Positions 18,474 to 27,067 of a stretch of 53,855 nt of DNA are shown piece after piece. Numbering within the stretch: the stretch's first letter is position 1; each line of letters begins with the position of its first letter. The position numbers were made by a program, and so were the translations under genes. Source of the DNA: a virus; the IMG/VR virus record IMGVR_UViG_3300025617_000031, positions 1 through 53,855 of that record. The stretch is one strand, 5' to 3'. A model generated the notes under the pieces. It had not been told where the DNA came from. It did no database searches and saw only the letters and a list, made by a program, of their open reading frames with translations.

Positions 18474-21277
18474 TATAAAATGCTTCCTGTTGTATAGTAT
18501 ACATTTGCATCAGAAATACTATCTTCGTTCCAAGTAGTTGTTATATTTGCAAATGTTCCGTTTGCGTTCACTATATTTAGTAGTGCTTTTCTGAATACTT
18601 TTGGTTCTGTCTCAACAATAATATATTCACCATTAGAAAATAAAGAAAACACATTAGAGGTGAAATGCATGTCGGACGAACTGTTGCTGATCGAAACATT
18701 AGCATCAGACAAAACTCTTTTCTCATTAGAAACTGAGGTTTCTATTGTCAAGTCGACTTCAGAATGCGACAAATAACGACCGAATAGTGCTTGTCCTGAA
18801 GGATGTACAAGAAGTTTAGCAATATCTCGATATCTTTCAAGGGCAAGTGGAGCAAGAACTTCATATGAAAATTCTTGATAAAAACGAGAATCTTGAATAA
18901 ATCCAGACTTACTTGAAATATGCGAACGTGATGTTGCATAGTAACCTTCTGCGTTTGCTACACCCAAAAGTGATACATCAATTAATGCTCTCTGTGATGT
19001 GAAAGTGTCACTTTCTTGAATTTCAAGAACCTCACCATCTTCATACGAAACACCAGAATCAATAACTTTCAGTGAAGTCATTGATCCATTAGCACCAAGA
19101 GTAACATCAATATCTGCATTATCACCAAGGATTCCTTTGTCCTCTAATCCGACTATTATACCAGAACCGACCGTAACAAGATTGGTTTGATCTGCAGAAT
19201 CATAAAATTCAATCTGAATTGGTTCCCCATTTACATAATTGATATTACTTGGAAATCTTTGGGATTGATCTTGCCAGATTCTTACGACTAACTCCAGAGT
19301 TCCTGTATTAGAACTTGCTACCTCTTTTGCCGATACTCTGACTTTAACATCACCACTAGCACCACTTGATGATTGCCGAACTCTATCGTTAGAGTCGATT
19401 GTAGTGATTTCCGAATTGCCCGTTGACCAATTTGGTGCAGTATTCTGAACCGTAAGATATACTTCACCAATACCAAGAGCTTTGATAGACGGTTCCACAA
19501 CAGAAACAGTCGGTCTGATTCGATATCCTGATCCACCAACTTCTTCTGATATTGAATCTATAGACCCAATTGTTGTAGAAATAAAATTAAGTAAATCTCT
19601 CAATGGAGTAAACTTATTTTGATGTGCAGTGTTTGCAGAAAATGTTGCAACATTACCAATCGGTGTCAAGGGATCAGTTACTTTTGCCAGTCCTTCATCT
19701 GGAATAAAGTGTTTCATTGGTCCTGTCCCAAAGTAACTAGTTGTGTTTGATGTGGTATTAGATGTTACTGTTAAAAATAATAGATCTCTAACATCACCTT
19801 GATCGTCGTTATACCCACCAGTATTAATCGTAATAATTTTTTTAACCACACCATAGGCACCAGATTTTGCACCGATTAACTCATCTTCCTCTTGAATAAA
19901 CACACCCGCATTATTTCCAATAGTGACGATGTGATGTCCGATAGTGTTCCCATAAAATTGTGATGCAGTTCCTATCACATCACCGTTCGCATATCCGACT
20001 CTGACATCTTCTCCAATTTGAAAGTTTTTGTAACCATCAATAATGAAAACACCCGCACCATCATCATCTTCTCGTATCAATTTTATAATACCATTTGCAC
20101 CACTATCGTCACCATAAATAGATGCACCAGTACCCAAATAAATAGTGTTTGCTATTTCGATCACTGCATTAGAATGTTCTCTATAATCTAGATAAGATGA
20201 CACTTCTTGATTATCTAAAGGAATACCAAGATCACTCGTACCGAGAATGATATCTTTAATCTGATCCATTTTAACTAATTGACCATTCGCAGAAGCAACA
20301 AATGGAGATGCTGTTCCAAAAATAGTATTAGAATTAAATAAAGTTGTGCAAAGAGTGATTGCAAATTTATCACTAAGGTCACTTTCATAAATTTCAAAAC
20401 TCGCAGGTTGAACACTATCCGCACCTTCAATTCTAATCAATGATTTCGCACTAAAATCAGAAGTTGTTGACGTGTATCCAGAACCACCTGTTCTGACAGT
20501 AAAGTTGATAATGCCTTTTTTATCTTCTATACCAGTGACAATTATCTTTCCATAAAGTCCTTTCTTTTCTGAGATAATATCAAACTTATCACCAATAGCA
20601 TAGTCCGCACCACCAGAAAGAATATTGAAAGAATGAATACCTGCTTCAACCGGAACAGGAACATATTCCTCATCCAATTCATCTGCAGAAACAAACTCAC
20701 TGTTTATAAAAAAACCGTTGATATTAGACAATAAAAGCAAATCGACATCTCGACCACGTACTACTCGTCGCACAACATCTTCCACAAGTGCAAACGCACC
20801 AGATTCCAATCCAGTTATAGTTTGACCAATTAGATTATAGTTTTGATCTCGGTGAACAGTGACAAGGTATCTGTCAATTCTCCAGTTTCCATCAGAAACT
20901 TTTAAAATCTGATCGGAAGGATAGTTGATCTCGACATCTTCGTTAAAAAGGATTCTAAAAAGAAGTTTGTATGCGGAAAGAGTTCCCCGAGATTGATAGA
21001 AGTCTTTAATGTGCTTTGCAAGTAATCTTTTATTAGCAACGATTGAATCTGGAATCGATGGAATGATATCTTTTCTGAAATACTCAATAAAGCTTTCTAA
21101 TGATTCATCAATATTATGATTTTGCAATAGAGTATTTGTTTGCGATATGATGCCTCTCTCTTGTTCAAGGAAGTTATAGTATGCTTCCATGAAAGAAAGA
21201 AAATTCTTCCCTTCCTCTTCGTAGAAAGAAGGGAATTGATTTCTTACCAATGCTGATATGAAATTTTCATTTTTCAT
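18473..21277 (-). CDS. 7: Baseplate wedge protein gp7
   Basis: A 934-aa protein opening with the conserved marine T4-like block NFISALVRNQFPSFYEEEG followed by FLSFMEAYYNFLEQ, then an alpha-helical region to about residue 120 and a long beta-rich body (RGTLSAYKLLFRILFNEDVEI). T4 gp7 is 1032 aa and is the largest wedge protein, binding gp10, gp8 and gp6. Identification rests on the N-terminal block, the size and the gp6-gp7-gp8 order, which is that of T4. It overlaps gp6 and gp8 by 1 nt each. Confidence 0.82.
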   Translation of the reverse strand: MKNENFISALVRNQFPSFYEEEGKNFLSFMEAYYNFLEQERGIISQTNTLLQNHNIDESLESFIEYFRKDIIPSIPDSIVANKRLLAKHIKDFYQSRGTLSAYKLLFRILFNEDVEINYPSDQILKVSDGNWRIDRYLVTVHRDQNYNLIGQTITGLESGAFALVEDVVRRVVRGRDVDLLLLSNINGFFINSEFVSADELDEEYVPVPVEAGIHSFNILSGGADYAIGDKFDIISEKKGLYGKIIVTGIEDKKGIINFTVRTGGSGYTSTTSDFSAKSLIRIEGADSVQPASFEIYESDLSDKFAITLCTTLFNSNTIFGTASPFVASANGQLVKMDQIKDIILGTSDLGIPLDNQEVSSYLDYREHSNAVIEIANTIYLGTGASIYGDDSGANGIIKLIREDDDGAGVFIIDGYKNFQIGEDVRVGYANGDVIGTASQFYGNTIGHHIVTIGNNAGVFIQEEDELIGAKSGAYGVVKKIITINTGGYNDDQGDVRDLLFLTVTSNTTSNTTSYFGTGPMKHFIPDEGLAKVTDPLTPIGNVATFSANTAHQNKFTPLRDLLNFISTTIGSIDSISEEVGGSGYRIRPTVSVVEPSIKALGIGEVYLTVQNTAPNWSTGNSEITTIDSNDRVRQSSSGASGDVKVRVSAKEVASSNTGTLELVVRIWQDQSQRFPSNINYVNGEPIQIEFYDSADQTNLVTVGSGIIVGLEDKGILGDNADIDVTLGANGSMTSLKVIDSGVSYEDGEVLEIQESDTFTSQRALIDVSLLGVANAEGYYATSRSHISSKSGFIQDSRFYQEFSYEVLAPLALERYRDIAKLLVHPSGQALFGRYLSHSEVDLTIETSVSNEKRVLSDANVSISNSSSDMHFTSNVFSLFSNGEYIIVETEPKVFRKALLNIVNANGTFANITTTWNEDSISDANVYYTTGSIL

Positions 21278-23040
21278 TATTCAGAGAGTTCCCCGACAAC
21301 ACCGATAGATGTGTTATTATGATCCATTAAAAGTATTTGTTCTCTTTTAGGAATAATGTCTAATCTATCGGGCAAAGCACTAATGTTGATTGTTGCTCCT
21401 TCATATGCAGTTGGTGCAAAATCATTAATTTCTACAACTCCATCAATATAGTTGATAGTGCCAAGGTTTTTTTCAACAAACAATTTATTTTTATTCGCAT
21501 CAAACCGATACACACTGATATTTCCGATCCTATCGTCATCAATATAACATGTAGCATATCCACTATGCGAAAATGCCGTCGATTCTAAGGAACCGGGTCT
21601 TAACGGGTTATTGAACTTGAGAAAAACTCTTTGTTTATTACTAGTGTCTGGTGCAAATCTTTTTGCTAAAGAAATATTCACATCGTTGTTTAAAATTGAT
21701 GAATCTGCTCTATCGAGAAAATCTACAAATCGAGAAAATCTCAGACGGTTACCAAACCTTTCAAGGTTAAGCTCAGAAAATTCACGAACTTTTGAACGGA
21801 TAAGAGATACTAACGACGATGTAGGAATTTTAAGTGATTTCGAGTCATAGATAGTCGAAATGGTAGGAATAATGTACATATAATCTCCATCAATAATGAC
21901 GGGATCAATCGCAAGAGGAACCCTATCGAGAATAGATTCACGTAAGACAGTTTTTCTGTTTTGTGTAATAAACTGCTCACCAAAAGGTTTGACTGCAATG
22001 TAAACCTTACCATATGCAGGACGATCTGCATCCTCACCACCAAAAGCAACTACTGATTGTAGATCGGAATTTTCATTAAGAAGAATTCGTTTATAGTCAC
22101 TATTGACAACCGCACGGTTCTGGGTTTCGAAAAACCGAGGAGCATTAAATTTAATTGATTCGACCGATTCGATTCCTCGTCCACCCAGTGCCTTTTTATC
22201 AACAGTAATAGAAACTCTAGTATAAAGTTCTGATGTCAAAAGATCATCAACAGTAAATGAGTTTGCACCATTTGTCGCATTTGCATTGCATACGACGTAA
22301 TCTACTATAACAACATTACCGTTTTTTAGTGCTTTACCTAAAACACCATCACCAAATTCTAATTCAAATTTCTGATCCGGACCTTCTTGGATGAAATAAA
22401 CATTGGAATTGTTATTAACTTCTCGTACATTAGATGCTCGGACAAACTCAGTTGTTGTCGAGTCGTTCTCAGATTCTTGGACTCTTACAACGATTGATGA
22501 TGTATCCACATTTTGGTTAGGTAAAACATATCTCTGACGATTCGCACCAACATTAAAACGATGAGTCAATGGTTCACCTTCGACAATTTCGATTTGCTGA
22601 GAAAACCCAAATGCTGTACGAGTAACAAGATATGCATCTGGTGTAACGAATGTATATTGGATATCGTCGATAGTCGCAGTAAATTTAGAATTTCTTTCGA
22701 TAGTAAACTGCGTTACAGCAGGGTCAACACCTTCAAAAGAAATAGTCAATTGAGCAGTTGCACCTTTTGCGGATGTAGGAGTGTATCCGATTTCTTTTGC
22801 ACGAGATACAATAGAGTCACGAATCTGTGCAGTGTCCATGAACATTTCGTTCGCAATCATATTTAAGTAGTATGAATTATAATGTGTATTGTAAGAAAGA
22901 ACATCTAACAGGACTGCCATTGCAGAACCCTCAAAGTCATAATCTTTGAACTGAGATTGAGAACTAAGGAAATTTTTTAGATTGTCTCTGATCGAGTTGA
23001 AATCTAAATCGGAAACTTGTAAATATGTATTTGCTGACAT
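21277..23040 (-). CDS. 6: Baseplate wedge protein gp6 (Baseplate J-like)
   Basis: The 587-aa protein shows the gp6 / Baseplate_J family hallmarks: N-terminal helices DYDFEGSAMAVLLDVLSYNTH, the NMIANEMFMDTAQIRDS motif, SRAKEIGYTPTSAKGA, and the central beta domain with FQEGPD..FELEFGDGVLGK. In T4, gp6 (660 aa) forms the inner iris ring of the baseplate that triggers sheath contraction. The start overlaps the gp25 stop by 1 nt. Confidence 0.93.
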   Translation of the reverse strand: MSANTYLQVSDLDFNSIRDNLKNFLSSQSQFKDYDFEGSAMAVLLDVLSYNTHYNSYYLNMIANEMFMDTAQIRDSIVSRAKEIGYTPTSAKGATAQLTISFEGVDPAVTQFTIERNSKFTATIDDIQYTFVTPDAYLVTRTAFGFSQQIEIVEGEPLTHRFNVGANRQRYVLPNQNVDTSSIVVRVQESENDSTTTEFVRASNVREVNNNSNVYFIQEGPDQKFELEFGDGVLGKALKNGNVVIVDYVVCNANATNGANSFTVDDLLTSELYTRVSITVDKKALGGRGIESVESIKFNAPRFFETQNRAVVNSDYKRILLNENSDLQSVVAFGGEDADRPAYGKVYIAVKPFGEQFITQNRKTVLRESILDRVPLAIDPVIIDGDYMYIIPTISTIYDSKSLKIPTSSLVSLIRSKVREFSELNLERFGNRLRFSRFVDFLDRADSSILNNDVNISLAKRFAPDTSNKQRVFLKFNNPLRPGSLESTAFSHSGYATCYIDDDRIGNISVYRFDANKNKLFVEKNLGTINYIDGVVEINDFAPTAYEGATINISALPDRLDIIPKREQILLMDHNNTSIGVVGELSE

Positions 23041-23435
23041 TATCGGACTCTTTCTAAGATTACATCTAACACAATTGGTTCTGGATCGTGCTTAATTCGA
23101 AATGCGACGGATAGTAACAATTCATTTCCATCTGGGTTATCTTCTACTAGTACTAGGATAACTTCTGCACGAGGTTCATGATTTGATATTGTTTCTTTGA
23201 CTGCGTTTTCAATTCTCTGTTTAACATCTGGTGTAAAGAGTTCGAACATAAATGCACGAATGTTGCAACCAATATTAGGTTTGTACGGTCTTTCATAAAA
23301 ATCTGTCAAGATCAAAGACTTCACGGACTGACGAACAGCATCTCTATTTATTTTGCGAGTCAATCTACTTGTGACAGGATGAGAAATAAATCCCAAGTCC
23401 AAATCACTGAAAACCTCTGAGTTTGTTTCTCTCAT
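23040..23435 (-). CDS. 25: Baseplate wedge protein gp25 (GPW/gp25 family)
   Basis: At 131 aa it is essentially the size of T4 gp25 (132 aa). It carries the family EPR motif at residues 87-89 (NHEPRAEVILV), the IKSLI-type helix (VRQSVKSLILTDFYERP) and the GCNIRAFMFE segment. gp25 connects the sheath to the gp6/gp53 wedge core and nucleates sheath assembly, as TssE does in type VI secretion. It is followed directly by gp6, a T4-like neighbour set. Confidence 0.95.
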   Translation of the reverse strand: MRETNSEVFSDLDLGFISHPVTSRLTRKINRDAVRQSVKSLILTDFYERPYKPNIGCNIRAFMFELFTPDVKQRIENAVKETISNHEPRAEVILVLVEDNPDGNELLLSVAFRIKHDPEPIVLDVILERVR

Positions 23436-23439
23436 CTAT

Positions 23440-23613
23440 TTATTCCGTGTTTTTTTGATTCTGAATTTCTGCACGCCTTTCTTTACATAATTTCGAAATC
23501 TCTGCAAGTGCTTTACGTGCCCTAGTACCTGCTGATTTATTACCTTCTTCAAACTTCTCACTTTCAGACTGATACGTCTCAAATAAAGAAATCAAACTCT
23601 CATGAAAATTCAT
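23440..23613 (-). CDS. Histone H1-like (Hc1-type) small protein
   Basis: A 57-aa protein with ATG at 23613, an AGAGG ribosome site, and a stop 4 nt before gp25. The sequence FEEGNKSAGTRARKALAEIS, then KLCKERRAEIQ, resembles the Hc1 / histone H1-like family (EKGNKAAAQRVR in chlamydial Hc1), a helical DNA-binding fold. Small Hc1-like proteins are frequent in marine T4-like phages. It could compact DNA or act inside the virion; its place among baseplate genes says only that it is made late. Confidence 0.72.
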   Translation of the reverse strand: MNFHESLISLFETYQSESEKFEEGNKSAGTRARKALAEISKLCKERRAEIQNQKNTE

Positions 23614-23622
23614 AAAAACCTC

Positions 23623-23651
23623 TTGACATAATTTAGAGCACTATGTATAAT
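23623..23651 (+). promoter_or_regulatory. Consensus sigma70 promoter pointing antisense into the baseplate operon
   Basis: On the plus strand TTGACA (23623-23628) is followed after exactly 17 nt by TATAAT (23646-23651), a perfect match to both hexamers. All surrounding genes are on the minus strand, so transcription would start near 23658 and run antisense to the 319-aa structural gene and gp5. No obvious plus-strand gene follows. It may be real antisense control or chance; both hexamers being perfect makes chance unlikely in this 63-nt gap. Confidence 0.6.
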
Positions 23652-23672
23652 AACAATGTGCCATTTGAAATA

Positions 23673-23681
23673 CTATTTATG
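23673..23681 (-). promoter_or_regulatory. Late promoter-like motif CATAAATAG
   Basis: On the minus strand CATAAATAG overlaps the stop of the 319-aa structural gene and lies about 60 nt before the Hc1-like ATG. It differs from the T4 late consensus by the first base only. It could serve the Hc1-like/gp25/gp6/gp7/gp8 block. Confidence 0.5.
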
Positions 23682-24636
23682 CTACTTGTGTTGATGGTTC
23701 TGTATATTGTTTCTGCCATGCCTTAACAACTTCTTCAAACGATAGATTAACACCCCACACACCTTTATTGAATTCGTATCGTTCCTTGACCTTATCAACA
23801 TAATTTGTTTTAGAGACACCTGTAGCATCTGCCTGTTCTCGTGTAAGAACAACTCCCTTCGTTGCCATATGTACATTCATCAGAGGAACACCCAAGATCT
23901 CTGACAATGCAACATAATAGTAAAATGTTTCTGCTTTCAACTTCTGCTTATTCTCAGGACTCAATACCTTCTTCGTGGTATACCAGTTTCCTTTCTTTGC
24001 TTTAGTTCTAACTTCTTCGATATACGATTCTTTAATCTCCTTAAATATATCTTTCGAACTACCAGTAAACACCCACACTGCTTTCCTTGTAGGATTAGAT
24101 TCTGCAGATGTCTCTGGTGCTTTAAAGTTTGCCATCAACGGACCTACTTTAGGCAACAATGGTTGTGCAGGTGTCTTGGTTGCTTTACCATCAGGTGTTA
24201 GTTCAACCTTTGGAACCTCACAGATTGCAGAAGTATTGACATTGGGTTTGAGTTTTGAAAGTTCTTCGATTCCCATATTGAGAATCTCATCGAGTGTAGG
24301 AATCTTATCTAACTCGACACCAACCTTTTCCATTGCTTCATTGATATCAACACCGATTTCATTCATTGCCTCACCGAATTCATCATTCAGTTCCGCAATT
24401 GCTTTAGAGAACTCTGCACCAGACTTGTTTAATGCTTCATTTAATTTTGTCTGAAAGTCATTAATCTCTGTCGTTGCGGATGCGAGTTCTGCATTGATTG
24501 CCGCACCCATCTCACCGATTTTACTACCGACACTACCAAGTGCATCGAGACCACCGCCCATTAATTGGGTGAGTTCATCTCCTGCCTTACCAAGGGCATC
24601 CGTTAAACTATCGGGTTTTTCGCATGGACTTGACAT
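23677..24636 (-). CDS. Virion structural protein with coiled-coil N-terminus
   Basis: A 319-aa protein. Residues about 10-125 are amphipathic helices of the 'LGSVGSKIGEMGAAINAELA' kind with regular heptads. A Pro-rich linker follows (TKTPAQPLLPKVGP), then a compact C-terminal domain with a positively charged helix (EEVRTKAKKGNWYTTKKVLS). Its place directly after gp5 in the transcript suggests a baseplate-associated or ejected protein. I do not recognise a T4 counterpart. An intact start and stop and its tight fit in the operon (9 nt after gp5) support a real gene. Confidence 0.75.
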   Translation of the reverse strand: MSSPCEKPDSLTDALGKAGDELTQLMGGGLDALGSVGSKIGEMGAAINAELASATTEINDFQTKLNEALNKSGAEFSKAIAELNDEFGEAMNEIGVDINEAMEKVGVELDKIPTLDEILNMGIEELSKLKPNVNTSAICEVPKVELTPDGKATKTPAQPLLPKVGPLMANFKAPETSAESNPTRKAVWVFTGSSKDIFKEIKESYIEEVRTKAKKGNWYTTKKVLSPENKQKLKAETFYYYVALSEILGVPLMNVHMATKGVVLTREQADATGVSKTNYVDKVKERYEFNKGVWGVNLSFEEVVKAWQKQYTEPSTQVA

Positions 24637-24645
24637 CTATACTCC

Positions 24646-26031
24646 TTAACCTACTGGAGGACCGTCACCTTCAGGATCGATACCTGCGGTGTATGGGTGT
24701 GTATGTTGAGTATGTGTAATAGTTCCAACAGTAATTTCTCCACCACCATATGTCACATTACCAGTCGATGATGTTTCTGTGAGGTTAGTAGACGATTGAT
24801 TAATTGTTGTCGCAGATTCAGTCTTCGTTGTCTGCGTGGTAACATTAAACACATTCTGACCAAGTGTATATGTATTCTGAATCGTTGATGTGAAGTTCCC
24901 TGTAACAGTGTGTACCATATCACCACCAGAGAATATAGTACTCTCTTTGTATGCGATACTTGCGTGTGTTCCTGAAATAACTTCTGAGTGATTACCACCA
25001 ACTGTTTCGGCACGATTGCCAACGATGTTATGGGTTTGATTGCCCATCACACCGAGGTTGTCATCCACACCAATATTAGTTGAACGAGACTTTCCGACTT
25101 CTGTTTCTTGGTTCTGGTTCACTTTTGTTTGCCACGATGACTTAAGGTTAAAACTGGTTTCACCATCGACTTCTAAGTGATAGTTGCCCTTGATCAATTC
25201 TCTTTTGTTTCCAGTGACTGTGACATTTAAATCACCGTCGATGTAGATATTCTTTCCGTCGAGTACAAGTTCGTAATCTTTACCTACGATTTTAACTGTT
25301 CGGTCACCACCGTCAACAATCTCCTCAAAAGAACCCGATGGATGATACCGATGATATCTTCTCTGACCTTCTGTATCGTCAAACTCTACGACATGACCAG
25401 ACTCTGATTCATATACATGGTTGTATGGATACATAGGCATTGCAGACTCATCACCACCAACGAACATTTCTGTCCAAGTAGGTTCCTCATAGTATGCATC
25501 TTCTTTGTCTGGTGCAACTGTAGAAATCTTTGGAGGTGTTGCAACATTGTATTCTACCTCTGTCTCACCGTCACCTTTCAGTCTTCCTGCAACACGATTC
25601 ATCCACCATGATGTTTCATCAAAAGTAGATTCTCTTGCACCAAAATTGACATCAGAGTCGTCGATATATTTTGGGTATGCACCGAGAGGATCATTGAACC
25701 CTACATTTGTATCAGGAAGATCTGTCGGTGCACCATAGATAGTGCCGAGGATCATTGGTTCCTGTGCTCTTTCACCATCGATAAAGAACCCAATGACCCA
25801 AGAACCTTCGACAATTCCTGTCGGGGATCGACCTATACCACTAACTGATGCGGATGTGATTGAATTGACTGGAATTGCCCAAGGCAACTCTTCGGTAGGA
25901 ATCTGATCTTTATCTTCGGTGTGCCACCCAAAGCATCGCACCTTTACCCGCCCTAACTGTACAGGGTCATCACGATCTTCAACGACTCCAACAAACCATG
26001 TGAAGTCTTTCCTACCAAAGAAATCTCTCAT
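24646..26031 (-). CDS. 5: Baseplate central spike/hub gp5 (VgrG-like, no lysozyme domain)
   Basis: A 461-aa protein. Residues 10-110 form the gp5/VgrG OB fold (VGVVEDRDDPVQLGRVKVRC then GSWVIGFFIDGERAQEPMILG). From about residue 235 short repeats (GNYHLEVDG, GNHSEVISG, VTGNFTSTI) build a triple beta-helix needle. T4 gp5 has a lysozyme domain between these parts; here it is absent, as in cyanophage gp5. The C-terminus ends ITHTQHTHPYTAG, an HxH-type apex like the iron-binding tip of P2 gpV, so the spike may carry its own metal tip instead of a separate PAAR protein. Confidence 0.92.
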   Translation of the reverse strand: MRDFFGRKDFTWFVGVVEDRDDPVQLGRVKVRCFGWHTEDKDQIPTEELPWAIPVNSITSASVSGIGRSPTGIVEGSWVIGFFIDGERAQEPMILGTIYGAPTDLPDTNVGFNDPLGAYPKYIDDSDVNFGARESTFDETSWWMNRVAGRLKGDGETEVEYNVATPPKISTVAPDKEDAYYEEPTWTEMFVGGDESAMPMYPYNHVYESESGHVVEFDDTEGQRRYHRYHPSGSFEEIVDGGDRTVKIVGKDYELVLDGKNIYIDGDLNVTVTGNKRELIKGNYHLEVDGETSFNLKSSWQTKVNQNQETEVGKSRSTNIGVDDNLGVMGNQTHNIVGNRAETVGGNHSEVISGTHASIAYKESTIFSGGDMVHTVTGNFTSTIQNTYTLGQNVFNVTTQTTKTESATTINQSSTNLTETSSTGNVTYGGGEITVGTITHTQHTHPYTAGIDPEGDGPPVG

Positions 26032-26217
26032 TTAAAAAATGCCTAAAGTCTTCTTCTTACGACCTTTCTTCTTTGATTCTGCTAGAACTTCTTCGTGAAC
26101 AGGTTCTTTGATTTCCTGCAGGAACTCAGGTTCTGGTTGAACCTCTTGCTCCAACACTGGTTCTACAATTTCTTGTAGTACTTCTGCTTGTGATTGTCCT
26201 TTTCTTGGTAATGCCAT
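26032..26217 (-). CDS. Small Glu/Lys-rich protein of the baseplate operon
   Basis: A 61-aa protein made of short degenerate acidic repeats (VLQEIVEPVLEQEV, FLQEIKEPVHEEV) ending in a basic tail (SKKKGRKKKT). It is likely disordered. It fits between the kinase and gp5 with gaps of 0-1 nt, so translation is probably coupled. Function is not recognised; a chaperone or scaffold-like peptide for gp5 would be a guess only. Confidence 0.6.
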   Translation of the reverse strand: MALPRKGQSQAEVLQEIVEPVLEQEVQPEPEFLQEIKEPVHEEVLAESKKKGRKKKTLGIF

Positions 26218-26218
26218 A

Positions 26219-27067
26219 TTACATCTCCGGTTTCTTAATGATTTTCATTGCGTCATTTGGAACATTGTCACTGATCCAATTCCAAATTTGTTTCTCGATT
26301 GCCGAGTCTTTTTCGAATCGTTTGCCTCTCTTTTTCAGAGTGACATAAGTAAAGTCCTTGATGACTGCCTTACCATTGCCACTTGTCTTGAGAGGTTTAC
26401 CATTTTCGTCTTTATAGAATACTGTCTGATCACGGTTGTTCAGAATAACTCGAACTTCACCGTCGACACCACGAGGCAGTTTTCCTTTGATGATCTCCGA
26501 CATTGTTTCTGCCGCACCGACATGAGTCTGAAGTAGAATCTTATCTGGGACAACTCGATCACGTTCTTGGTTTGCTTGTACTGCAACATAGTAATCTGTT
26601 AAAACCCAAGTGACATGGATGTTCTTCGGATCATAACCTAATGCGTTGAGCATCGGCATAATCTCTTTGATGTCTTCGATTTCTTTGAGAGTCACATCGA
26701 ACATCAGATTAGGCAGGGTACCTTTCTTTGCGGAATCAGAAACAGAACGTGCGAGTAGATTTAATCGTGCGTCTTTAACACCAGACTTCTTAACCATCAT
26801 ATGAAGGTCAAATACATCTTGAGGTTTCTTGAGATCCATTTTCAAACCACGAACCTTGATGAACAACTTCTTCAGTTCATCGACATCGAATACCTTGAAC
26901 TTATCTGCTTCCATAAACTGTGATTGTGCAAATCCTTTACCAGAACCTGCACCCCCCGCAAGGAATACGACCTGTCCGTAACGAGCACCGTTGGAATACA
27001 TGATGAGTTTCTCATCTAACTGTTCGTATTCCTTCATTTCTTTGTGTTCTTTGAAACTTAAAATCAT
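26219..27067 (-). CDS. P-loop kinase, zeta-toxin-like
   Basis: A 282-aa protein starting at the ATG at 27067, which overlaps the hub-gene stop as ATGA and has an AGGGGAT ribosome site; a TTG at 27094 is less likely. GQVVFLAGGAGSGKG carries a Walker A at residues 38-45, followed by FDVDELKK and ARLNLLARSVSD. A DVT segment and VQANQERDRVVPD contain the RxxxRxxP-like arginines of zeta/PNK-like kinases. Such enzymes phosphorylate small molecules, peptidoglycan precursors or proteins. Placement in the baseplate operon is unusual. There is no antitoxin-like partner beside it, so a toxin role is not implied. Confidence 0.75.
   Translation of the reverse strand: MILSFKEHKEMKEYEQLDEKLIMYSNGARYGQVVFLAGGAGSGKGFAQSQFMEADKFKVFDVDELKKLFIKVRGLKMDLKKPQDVFDLHMMVKKSGVKDARLNLLARSVSDSAKKGTLPNLMFDVTLKEIEDIKEIMPMLNALGYDPKNIHVTWVLTDYYVAVQANQERDRVVPDKILLQTHVGAAETMSEIIKGKLPRGVDGEVRVILNNRDQTVFYKDENGKPLKTSGNGKAVIKDFTYVTLKKRGKRFEKDSAIEKQIWNWISDNVPNDAMKIIKKPEM

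Noticed and set aside
23436-23444. AATAAATAG late promoter for gp25
   Set aside because: It touches the gp25 ATG, so transcription would start inside the gene; it arises from the stop codon of the Hc1-like gene and is probably chance.
26219-27067. Zeta/epsilon toxin-antitoxin module
   Set aside because: No epsilon-like antitoxin gene is next to the kinase; the neighbours are baseplate genes.
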